Below are positions 1 through 7,954 of a stretch of DNA of 16,433 nucleotides, piece after piece (positions within the stretch are counted from its first letter, which is position 1; the number at the start of each line of letters is the position of its first letter). Location: NCBI GenBank assembly GCA_009663005.1, contig VIGQ01002210.1, positions 27,501 through 43,933 on the forward strand, written 5' to 3'. Position numbers and translations under genes: made by a program. The notes beneath the pieces were generated by a model, which was not told the DNA's origin, searched no databases, and saw only the letters and a list, made by a program, of their open reading frames with translations. The DNA comes from Actinidia chinensis. Taxonomy: Eukaryota > Streptophyta > Magnoliopsida > Ericales > Actinidiaceae.

Positions 1-294
1 AAAGGGGATCAAGTCGAACGTAGTTCAATTTTAAAGATTTTTTTAAAAAAAGGATGACTAAACTTGAAACAAAGTTTTAAGTTGCCTACATACCAAAATG
101 GATCAAGGCCCCCCGACTCAATTTAATTTTGAATTAATTTTTTTTTTAAAAAAATAATGACTAAACTTGAAACAAAGTTTCAAGTTGTTTATGTACGAAA
201 ATGGATCAAGGCAAGTGTTAGTTCAATTTTGAAGAGATTTTTTTTGTTGCCACTCACAGTTTAAGCCTATGCGGGCCAAGAGCATCTTTGAGTA
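1..294 (-). repeat. Tandem repeats downstream of a gypsy integrase relic
   Basis: Three imperfect units can be read. Each is anchored on a GGATCAAG word at about 6, 100 and 203, giving periods of about 94 and 103 bp. Within units the phrase ACTAAACTTGAAACAAAGTT recurs (near 57 and 151), followed by AAGTTG and a poly-T/poly-A hinge. The block lies just downstream of the stop of the minus-strand integrase relic at 295. Tandem repeats in the untranslated region 3' of pol are known from Tat/Ogre-type Ty3/gypsy elements, so I read this as that element's 3' untranslated region. The lineage is inferred. The repeat itself is seen directly. Confidence 0.6.
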
Positions 295-560
295 TCAAGG
301 ATAGTATCGCTTAAAAAATTTGCCATTGATAGGGTTAATTCTTAAGCCATCTTCGGCAACAAGTTTCTAAGCACCGTTGGAATAAACTTCTTGTATCACA
401 TATGGGCCATCCCTCTTGGAATAAATTTATTTCCCATCCAATGTGTGGTGATGATGGGTCTTCTCACGGCAAGCACCAAGTTTCCTTTTTTTGAATGATC
501 GGAGGCAAACCTTTTATTGATAGCATTGCAGCCGTTGTGAGCTTTACGTCTATTTTCATC
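295..560 (-). pseudogene. Ty3/gypsy integrase C-terminus, decayed
   Basis: This is the last part of a gypsy polyprotein, where the integrase C-terminal domain helps bind DNA during insertion. Read on the minus strand from about 560, one frame gives NKRF, then GNLVLAVRRPIITTH. After a shift near 395-405 the next frame gives DGPYVIQEVYSNGA, a stop, then KLVAEDGLRINPINGKF and KRYYP with the natural stop at 295-297. The series LAVRRPI / GPYVIQEVY / NGA.KLV / PINGKF.KRYYP is a familiar signature of plant gypsy integrase tails. At least two in-frame stops and one frameshift make it non-functional. The upstream integrase core, RT and RNase H are absent: plus-strand copia sequence starts within about ten bases. 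Confidence 0.85.
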
Positions 561-567
561 AGATCAC

Positions 568-810
568 ATTCCCATAAAATGCGATAATACGAGTGCAATT
601 AATTTGATAAAAAATCCCATCCAACACTCTCATACTAAGCACATTGAAATTAGATACCATTTTATACGGGACCATGTGCAAAAAGGGGGTATTGAACTTG
701 AATTTATAAATAAGAAAAAATAACTCACGGATATTTTCACAAACCCCTTAAGCGAAGATAGATTTTGTATGATTAGAAGGGAACTAGGAATGAGTAATAC
801 TATGAATTGA
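568..810 (+). pseudogene. Ty1/copia RNase H C-terminus, decayed
   Basis: This is the end of a copia pol polyprotein, whose RNase H removes the RNA template during reverse transcription. In a single frame from 568 the translation reads CDNTSAINL (the conserved aspartate motif), KNPIQHS, TKHIEIRYHFIRDHV, GGIELEFI, then DIFTNPLSEDRFCMIRRELGM, ending at the TGA at 808-810. These are the standard closing motifs of plant copia RNase H. An in-frame TAA at 721-723 replaces the usual Gln of the '.QLADIFTKPL' motif, so the copy is dead. Otherwise the frame is unshifted over 240 bp, so it is better preserved than most coding relics here. RT, integrase and gag are not present upstream. The sequence continues into a palindrome array and a downstream ORF relic, a SIRE/Maximus-like order. 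Confidence 0.9.
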
Positions 811-897
811 AATTGTTTATCAAGTATGCTTAAAGTGTAATAAAATTCAAGCAAAAATTTACAACTTACACTAGGCACAAATAAACTCCGCAGCTCA

Positions 898-1260
898 AAG
901 TGTCAACACCTCACTATAGGTTGTTTTACAGTGAATATAGAGTGTCGACAAATCATACTCAAGTGTCGACACACAAAAGTATTTAGGACACTAAGTTCAA
1001 GACATACAGGTCAAGTATCGACACCTAAAAATCTAAGTGTCGACACCTATGAATGAAAGGTTCAGTTTGAAATTATTTGAGAAAAAGTGTCAACACATCC
1101 ATAACCAAGTGTCGACACTCACGAACAGAAAAGTTTAGTTAAAATTTGAGGGTATAAGTGTTGACACCTAAAGAACAAGTGTCGACACCTGTAAACATAA
1201 CATTACCATCAAATCTATGAACATCAAAGTGTCCACACCTTGATAGAAAGTTCGACACCT
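898..1260. repeat. Tandem array of paired GTGTCGACAC palindromes
   Basis: Eleven copies of AAGTGTCGACACCT, perfect or with 1-2 changes, start at 898, 941, 961, 1013, 1035, 1085, 1107, 1156, 1177, 1227 and 1247. The core GTGTCGACAC is a perfect palindrome. From 941 onward the spacings alternate between about 20-22 and 49-52 bp, so the real unit is about 71 bp with two palindromes in each, five units in all. The sequence between palindromes is poorly conserved while the palindromes are kept. The array lies between the RNase H stop at 810 and the pyrimidine-rich leader of the next ORF relic, a position suited to an internal promoter or protein-binding array. That role is inference. Confidence 0.85.
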
Positions 1261-1500
1261 AAGTCAAACTAAAAATGGATGAGCCGCTAATTTGTCATTT
1301 CACTGACCGCCAGCTTCCCCACTCTTGTTTTCTCTCCTAAAACTCCCTCTCAACCAACTCTTCACCCACGAACCAGGCTCACCTTTTAAATCGCCAATCT
1401 CTCTCTCAGAAAACCTAAAATCATCAGACCTCCATCCAACCGTCTCTGAATTTTTTAAAATTGGCTTCCAAAATCTAACGAACCCCTAGATAAAGCACAA
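1261..1500 (+). other. Pyrimidine-rich leader-like spacer
   Basis: From about 1310 to 1445 the plus strand is rich in C and T (CTCTTG, CTCCCTCTC, CTCTCTCTC), with few G residues. It has the look of a plant 5' untranslated leader. It sits between the palindrome array and the decayed downstream ORF, so it may be the leader of a separately transcribed second gene of the copia element. I see no clear TATA box and no intact start codon leading into a long frame. Confidence 0.35.
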
Positions 1501-1599
1501 AGTCTAGCTCTGGTAGTGTTGACACCGCGAGGGTGTAACAAGGGTGGATGAATCGGATAGGAAAAGGGATAGAAAAAAGAAAGGGAATCGTCATCAACT

Positions 1600-2700
1600 C
1601 TTGACCAAGAGCGGTGTCCCACCTACTTCTTGAAGATAGAGATCAAAGAAAGGTACAATATGGATTTCTCACTTAGAAAAGTGATTAAAATGTCCTTTTG
1701 GGATAGATTATGATGTCTTTAATGTATCATAATTTTGAATTTAGTTTAGTTTGAAAATGGATAACGATCTAGGAGGACATTCCATGACCTGACTAAAGAC
1801 GTTTTAAATATTCTTGACTGGATGCTTTTTTATGCCAATGATACAAGGGGGCTTCATTAGTGACACCACAAAAGTGATGTCAAGGGTTGTAAAATATCAC
1901 TAGATCGATCAGGTTATGTTTCAAAAATTTTGGGAATAAAGCCTGGGGGGAGAAAGTAGATAGACAAACTCACAAAAAAGGAATAAACATTGAAAGTTGT
2001 CTATGGAGAAAATGGGAACCTTTAGATAATTAGCCTAAAGAAAATAAGTTACGTCCAGTACATCCCGAGATCAGAAAAAACAAATAACCTCTCCCTCCCC
2101 TTCCCTTCACCCTTCCCCCCCCCCCCCCTCCCTCCAACCACACCCAGCACCCAAGCAACCATCCACGAGCTAAATAAGCCGCGGAGGCTTGAAAAAAAAC
2201 AACCATAAGACAGAAATGAATTCGAACAAAACCCACATAGCCAGAAGAAAGACGCGCCCGCAACAAACACACAACGCACGTACAACAATACGCGACATCA
2301 AAACCCACCTTCAGCCCGTCCTTCCCCTCTTCCCCCACCCAAAGCCGGCCACCCCCACCTAAATCCCCCCCCCCCCCCCGCCCCCACCCCCCCCACACCC
2401 CGACAACTTCCATTAATGATGGTTCATCATTTGGATGCAACAATTTTGATCACTAAACGATCTGGCCAGGACAAGTAGTGACTCATTTGAATATTGTATG
2501 AACATGGGATTGTTCTTCGTGGCGTTATTGATGGACATAATTCTAATATTGATTTGGCATTATTTAATTAGACAAGCATAAAGCACAACTAAGAAGATTA
2601 GGATACCCTATGGTATGCTATTGAAGACAAAGGAGTTTAAGCTTGTTAAAAGTGAATCTGGATGATGAGACTGAGTAGTCCAGTTGAGGGCTATGAGTTG
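1600..2700 (+). pseudogene. Copia extra ORF relic (envelope-like / plant transposon protein)
   Basis: SIRE/Maximus-like copia elements carry an extra ORF between pol and the 3' LTR, often called envelope-like. Related sequences occur in the 'putative plant transposon protein' family. Two islands fit. Near 1829-1945 one frame reads FYAND, then (past two stops) SDVKGCKISLDRSGYVSKILGI, like the 'EFYAN...VRG..I......I..ILG(I/L)' stretch of that family. Near 2605 another frame reads IPYGMLL, like its 'LPYGM(L/F)LT' motif. Between them lies a C-rich block (2060-2405) that does not look like the same gene. Frames shift repeatedly and stops are common. The position, after RNase H and before the polypurine tract, supports the call. 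The family match is from memory and not tested; the biological role of these ORFs is unknown. Confidence 0.45.
2060..2405. repeat. C-rich, T-poor low-complexity block
   Basis: Composition changes abruptly in an otherwise AT-rich window. The plus strand is dominated by C and A, with few G and very few T. It contains 14 consecutive C at 2115-2128, 15 C at 2365-2379, then C5 and C8 runs to 2394. The middle (about 2180-2310) is CA-rich with several CpG. The complementary strand is G-rich and could form quadruplexes. Long open frames on the minus strand here are products of this composition (Gly-rich) and are not supported as genes. It sits inside the decayed extra ORF of the copia element. It could be an inserted repeat, an expanded simple sequence, or an assembly or sequencing artefact. 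Confidence 0.7.
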
Positions 2701-3313
2701 ACGAAGATAAACAGAGAAAACGTTTAGAAACGAATGGGATATGAACGAAAGGAAAATAGAAATGGGACTCCCTAATGAAAATCAAAGAAAAATAGGAAGA
2801 AGGAGTATGGGTTTCAACAGGGAAAAGAGCCCATGGGAGTGAAAGACCTGAAGCTGGAGGGATTCGGTTAGGGATTTTTTAAAAATAGAAATTCGTGCTT
2901 TTATGGGCTCAAATGTCTGACTCAAGAAAAGGCCCTACCTCTGGTACACACCAAAGTTGACAAATGGCTTTTCGTATAGTGGATTGTTGAAAGAAGAAAA
3001 TGAGAAATTTAGCCAAAGGAAGTGTAGAACGAAAGGGAAAAAAATTCTCATGGAAAGAGTAGTGAAAGTGAAATAAGAGCAAGAAGAGGAGAAAATGAGA
3101 TATGGTTCTTAAGATGTTTAAATTTTTTAGTGACGGGATTTTTGGTTTTGATTTTTGTTAGGGCGGGTGGGTGAGATTTTATGGCGTAGAGAAGCTGAGC
3201 ATCTTAAGAGGGAGAAAGGGAAGAGATGTGATCAACAATAAGGTGAAAAACGCCAAAGATGTTCCTCTGAAACTAATCTGATGCCATGTTCCACTCTATT
3301 GCAAGATTGAAAA
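2700..3313. other. Purine-rich decayed interior of the copia element, no gene seen
   Basis: The plus strand is rich in A and G (for example 2980-3110) with scattered stops in all frames. No protein motif can be recognised. By position it should be the downstream part of the element's extra ORF or its spacer. Confidence 0.5.
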
Positions 3314-3505
3314 ATGTCAGAGGCCAAATTACTCACCTCTCAAGATTCAAAAATACTCGCCACGGAAGAGGACGACACCGACACTGTCACCTCTTCACCA
3401 TCTTCTACTCCCATTCATCTCTTCACTCCCGGGCATGTTTCCTCGCCTAAGATGTCCCACTCCACCTCGCACAACACCACCGTCCTTTTCTCTGTTTTTA
3501 TATAA
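3314..3505 (+). pseudogene. Ser/Thr/Pro-rich ORF fragment, possibly end of the copia extra ORF
   Basis: A short open frame of 63 codons encodes an acidic stretch (EEDDTDT) followed by a Ser/Thr/Pro-rich tail (TSSPSSTP, HLFTPGH, SSPKMS, TSHNT). Acidic then Ser/Pro-rich linkers are common near the end of the extra ORF in SIRE-like copia elements, and the location before the spacer and polypurine tract fits. There is no recognisable domain, no obvious start context, and the length is far below any known protein. I treat it as a surviving island of the decayed ORF. It could also be chance. Confidence 0.3.
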
Positions 3506-4071
3506 TGTGTTTTTCTTAGAAACAATTTGATTTGTTTTGGAAATGGTTGCTCTTGAAATGATTAAAACACATTTATGTGTTGACCTATTTTAGGCTTCAT
3601 AACGTTTTGATGTTTAAGACTCAGTTCTTTCAAATGATTGAGTAACCTCTGTGCAAATATTAGCTAATTGTTTATAATTTAACTATATATGGAACAATTA
3701 ATATTTGGTAGCTATTGACCACACATTTTTGATCAATGACAAAATGAGGAGAAATATATATGAATTATGTGAATGTGATATCTGTATGCAAAATTGAGAA
3801 ATTGATGCAATTAAGTAGATTAATTACTTATGAATGGGATTCTATGTATGTCAATGAAAATTGATATGCAATTAAGTTAATAAGTTTAAATTTTTTTTTT
3901 AAACTCTAAGCATATGTTGAAAAGCTTAAATCAAAAAGCATAAGTCTGCATAAATATAAACAATAAGGGGGAGCAATATGGTAGTTATGCTTCGAATCAA
4001 TTGAATGCTTCTTGTGAATCCACCCACGTGCTGAAACTACTATACTCAATGTTGAGAGTTTTGTCCATCAT
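3506..4071 (+). other. AT-rich copia spacer with PPT-like purine tracts
   Basis: No coding signal is seen. Two short purine tracts resemble the polypurine tracts that punctuate the 3' spacer of SIRE-like copia elements. One is ATGACAAAATGAGGAGAAAT at about 3737-3756. The other is AATAAGGGGGAGCAA at about 3962-3976. They precede the stronger candidate at 4072. The rest is unremarkable AT-rich DNA, with a TATATAT patch near 3683-3690. Confidence 0.4.
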
Positions 4072-4085
4072 AAAAAAGGGGAGAT
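4072..4085 (+). promoter_or_regulatory. Copia polypurine tract (plus-strand primer site)
   Basis: AAAAAAGGGGAGAT is an all-purine run, apart from its last base, immediately upstream of a TG dinucleotide at 4090-4091 that begins a long non-coding segment. Polypurine tracts prime plus-strand synthesis directly 5' of the 3' LTR. Plant SIRE-like elements typically show AAAAAGGGGGAGAT at this place, and its context (CATCATAAAAAAGGGG) is also typical. Confidence 0.75.
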
Positions 4086-4089
4086 TATT

Positions 4090-5237
4090 TGACTCAATAC
4101 TTTGATTGATGTAACAAAATATTAGGTTAGTTGCTAATATGTTTACTAAACAACATGTTGCAGTTGCAGTATACAAGCATCTCGTTTAGATACTTAAATT
4201 TGCCAAGGGAAATTGACAATACACTTCTTCTTCAGGCACAAGGGTCAACATACTGTTTGAGAAGTGTTGACACCTTTAAGACTTGAAGCCGTAGTTGAAT
4301 AAACGCTAAAAACTAGTCTTAAACAAATATAAATTGGTCAGGGAGCTTTTATGGAACAAAGAGGATAAAAATCATACATACCCATAAAAAAGACATCTTG
4401 AAGAAAGTAAAATGATCGATGATCAAATAGGTCAAGAATATCAACGAAATACATCTGATGAGAAGTGTCGGACACCTAGTACAGATGTGCCGACACCAAA
4501 TGTCAGTGGCCAAAGGAACTTATTCTGGAGGAAGAAGTGTCGCACCAGCATCGACACCTAATGATAGTGGCTAAGGAAGAACTTCTAAAGGATGAAGTGT
4601 CAACACCAATGTCGACACCAAATAGCAAAGCCCAGATCCAGAGACAAATTTTGGGGAAACTTGTATCAGCTCCAAATGTCAGTAACCAAACCAGATTTCC
4701 CCAAAGACTAAGTGTTGACCCCTATATCAGCACAAATGTCAATAGCCAAAGAAGACTATTTGGAAACTGAAGTGTCGACACCTGTATCAGCACCAAATGT
4801 CAGTAGCCAAAAGACAGCATTTCTGAAAATTGAAGTGATTGACACCTATATCAGGCACCAAATGTCAGTAGCCAAGAAGCATTTCTAAAAACTGAAGTGT
4901 CAACACCTATATCAGCACCTAGAGGCAGTTTCATCTGAAAAATAAACTTTGAATTGTTCAACACCTTCAATAGAAAGTGTCAACACTTTGGAAGTGTCAA
5001 CACCAAAGAGGGTAAGTGTCGAATCTAATGTAATATTTTTGAACGCAGAGTTCGTTGTTGAAATAGCATTAAATGATCCACAACTACACCAACGGTTCAC
5101 TATTCATTAAGCCATTAAATACAAGTCTCCAAGGGCATCAACACTAATTGAAAATACACCTAAAGCATTGATTGATCCTTTACGAAGCCCAAGTTAATCT
5201 TTCTTGAATATTCTCTTTGTCTCAATAGTTGTCATAG
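4090..5237 (+). mobile_element. Copia 3' LTR, interrupted at its right end
   Basis: The segment starts with TGACTCAATACTTTGATTGATG just after the polypurine tract. Openings of this kind (TG..., then TTTGAT.GATG) are usual for SIRE/Maximus-like LTRs. It contains a long array of GTGTCGACAC-type repeats (4463-5020) and then an AT-rich stretch with ATTAAATA near 5113. It is cut at 5238, where TGTAACACCCC of a gypsy LTR starts. No matching 5' LTR of this element lies in the window, so the boundaries rest on the polypurine tract at left and the gypsy junction at right. The true right end of the LTR may lie near 5234, where the sequence reads TTGTCA, or it may be displaced beyond the insertion. Confidence 0.65.
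4463..5020. repeat. Second GTGTCGACAC array, inside the copia LTR
   Basis: Units begin at 4463, 4535, 4595, about 4655 (degenerate), 4710, 4770, 4833 and 4894, with periods of 60-72 bp. They share a consensus opening AAGTGTCGACACCTATATCAG, then CACCAAATGTCAGTAGCCAA and an A-rich tail. The first unit has a second palindrome at 4484, 21 bp after the first, exactly the pair spacing of the 898-1260 array. In the next two units the pair is only about 12-13 bp apart, and in later units the second site is replaced by the CAAATGTCAG phrase. More scattered copies lie at about 4954, 4975, 4992 and 5013, and one at 4262. Many cores are mutated from CG to TG or CA, as expected from methylated CpG decay. 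Confidence 0.85.
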
Positions 5238-7954
5238 TGTAACACCCCAATCCGTCGATTTTGTTAATCATATAATTTACGACCTGTATGATAATAGTAT
5301 GGATTATTTAGAAGTTATAAGTCAAAGTGAGCCAGTTAAAGTGACATTTTTCAAAACCTTAGACTTAAGTTTAATGCCAGTTTTTCTTCTTAGCGTTTGA
5401 GAAGCGCGTTCAATTAGTAAGAGAATATAACAAAATTCCGAGAACGGCAAGGGAACATGGAATTAAAGTGGTAATAAGGAATATGGGATCATTTTCCATG
5501 TGTGTCCTCGTTATTACCCTAACCCATGAATGTCATTTAATTTCATAAATTAAGACTTTTAATTTAATTATTATGGATTTCTTATTTTAATTTTAAATCC
5601 ATAAGTCAAAGTGACCAATGGGAGCAAGTTACACCAATAAACCATGGAGGTGGGCATCATGGGATAATCCCAGTGTGTCCTTCCAATTACAACCGCATAC
5701 ACAAACACAATCATGAAGAAAAGAAATGAGATAAAAGAAGCGAGAGAAAGAAGGTGGAACAAAGAGTTGAGTGGAGGTGAAGCACTGGAATTAAATCCCA
5801 TGTTCTTGGACAATATACCACATACACCACACCACATACACACGCCACAAATTCAAAGAGATGAGAGAGAGAGAAGGAAGAGAAGGAGAGGAAAGGATCA
5901 TAGAGAGATTTAGAAGACATTTTGAACTTGGAAGCCATTGGTTGGGCTTGGAACTTTGGGTAAATTCTCACTACCTAACTTATGTATATGTGTAATATAT
6001 TGGGTTTGTGTTAGTTTTGGGAGACCCATTGTGTCTCAAATGAGTTAAACAACTTGTTTAGGTTAGATTTGGTGAATTGAAGGTGGGTTGGTAACAACTC
6101 CCCAAATTTTTATATGTTTAGGGTTTTAAGTTGATTTCAAATTGCTCTACAATGTTAAAAAAGTTTTTATCTTTGAGACTTGACCTTGAGCTATTATGGG
6201 CTTATTTGGGTTGCCTTTGAAACCCAGAACCTTGAAAGGTGGAATTAGTTTTGGATTGGATTTGGTTGAGTTTGACCAAAAATCGCGGACCTTCAGCGTG
6301 CGACACTCTGGCCCTGAGTAGTCCAACACTGTTTCGTAAAATGGGCATAACTTTCTATAGAAAACACCCCCCCCCCCCCCCCTCATATTGATGCCCGTTT
6401 TAAGCATTGGAAAGTAGACTTTAGACTTTCTAACCATATAACGTTTGCAGTTTAATTCTATATATATTGTGAGATATGAAGTTTAAAATTAACCCAACGC
6501 TTATATCATCAACCCTATTTTGCATAATTTTAATCATTTTTTTATTAGGCGTACTTCTTCATTCGGAATGAGTTTTGAACCCATGACCTGCCAAATTAAA
6601 GGTCTTAAGTCTATTTTAAAATGAGATTAACCTGGAATGTAGACTCATTATCTCAAGGTGAATGTGAGGCAAGGAACGAATTAGTGTTGAAGGAGCAATG
6701 TTCTAAATGTTGATTTTTATATGTTCCTACCTAGTCAAGTATTGTCATTGACCATGAATGGTCAACTTGGACCTCAAGCCTACTCCTAAGGATGTTGTAC
6801 TAGAACGAGAGTGTGTAATTCGAGTCGAGATTTGTATTAGTTTAATTAGTTTGCTCTTAGACTATTGAAACTAGTATTGATATTTCCGTACCTTACTTGT
6901 AGGCACACCTTGCGTGGCACCTAGTCAAGAGAAGCGAGGTGAATAACACAATGCCATGAACAAAATTACGTATTTTGAAAACGGTTTTAATATATATATT
7001 GTATCTGCAATGGTTTTTCATGTTTCAATGCATAAAAAAATTATATTCGTGATACAATGCCATGTCTTCAAATGATATGATATGTTACTATGATATGAAC
7101 GAAAATTCATGGATGTTTGGTTTACATGTCAAAAGATTTATGTTCAAAGTATGTGCATAGATACACTCGGGGTCCCCTATGGTGGGATCTTAATTTAGCC
7201 TAATGGTTCTAGAAAAAGGTAGATGGGGGACGTGAAACTAAACCATCTACAATGAGATATCTTTGGCCTAAAGAGCACCTGACCTATATGGTCATCATTT
7301 GTTTTTATGTTAAACGGAGTTGTACTCTTGTCTGATATGTTAATGTAGATTAGTATGCCTATGTGAGTTTCACGTTTATGAAAGCCATGGTTTCAAGAAA
7401 AGTGATGTTATGCTACCTTACTTTATGAAATGATAATGATATATGTATGATATAAAAATGAAATCAATGATATTTTACTCTCATGCATTGATTGTTATCA
7501 TTAAGCTTACCTTACGTTTTAAAAACTTTTTCAGGAAGGGCCAAGCGAGAAACCGTAGAAAAGAAAGACGCTTGTAAGCTCATAATTTGGCCAGTACGTT
7601 GTAAGGATCATAATTTTGGGCCAAAGGCCTTATGTCATTAGGATGATAGATTAAACCTAAGTATGTAATTATGTTGGCCGATATGCATGTAGTTAAAGTT
7701 GGTTTATTATGTATGTAAGCGGTTTAAATTATTTAACAACTCTGTGTGACATTGTGTACAGTCATACTTTTATATTTTCAGTCTATTATGACATTTCCAC
7801 AAAAAAATTTACTATCATTTAAATGAGTAGCACAGGGAATCAACACTTATAAAGGGAAGTCGGCTTGGAAGGCAAAGTCGTCGGCCATCCGCGCCAACTC
7901 CACATAGGCCGGGTTGCGGGGGGCAGTATCAGGCAATAGGTTGACACCGTTACA
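5238..7954 (+). mobile_element. Gypsy 5' LTR (right boundary approximate)
   Basis: The left edge TGTAACACCCC is firm because it matches the copy at 11536. The right edge is a guess. GTTACA at 7949-7954 resembles the usual LTR ending, and the following GCCAGATAGAGATCTAGG resembles a degraded initiator-Met tRNA primer site with its usual 3' context. An alternative end is near 7843 (AATCAACA). The implied length of about 2.7 kb is acceptable for Tekay/Del-like LTRs. Inside are a GA-rich tract (about 5862-5910), sixteen C at 6367-6382, and a long AT-rich 3' portion with no coding signal. Short open frames on both strands here show no recognisable protein. Confidence 0.5.

Noticed and set aside
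898..1260. Considered as a CRISPR-like array because of regular short palindromic repeats
   Set aside because: The context is a plant copia element, repeats are 14 bp and diverged, spacing alternates 21/50, and spacers are related to each other; no cas genes.
1480..1640. Possible start of a host gene after the pyrimidine-rich leader
   Set aside because: Stops occur in all frames within a short distance, and the surrounding order fits a copia element.
2049..2288. Second minus-strand frame over the same C-rich block
   Set aside because: It has the same cause: low T on the plus strand means few stop codons on the minus strand.
2030..2443. Minus-strand open frame of 137 codons, the longest in the window
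   Set aside because: It is Gly-rich because it is antisense to the C-rich low-complexity block; no domain, and its composition alone explains the lack of stops.
4537..4770. Open frame of 77 codons across the LTR array
   Set aside because: The frame is maintained by the tandem repeat period (60 bp is a multiple of three) and contains no known domain; it starts within a repeat unit.
5571..5971. Overlapping short frames on both strands in the gypsy LTR
   Set aside because: They come from the GA-rich tract and AT-rich LTR sequence; low-complexity Arg/Glu or Ser/Phe-rich translations with no family.
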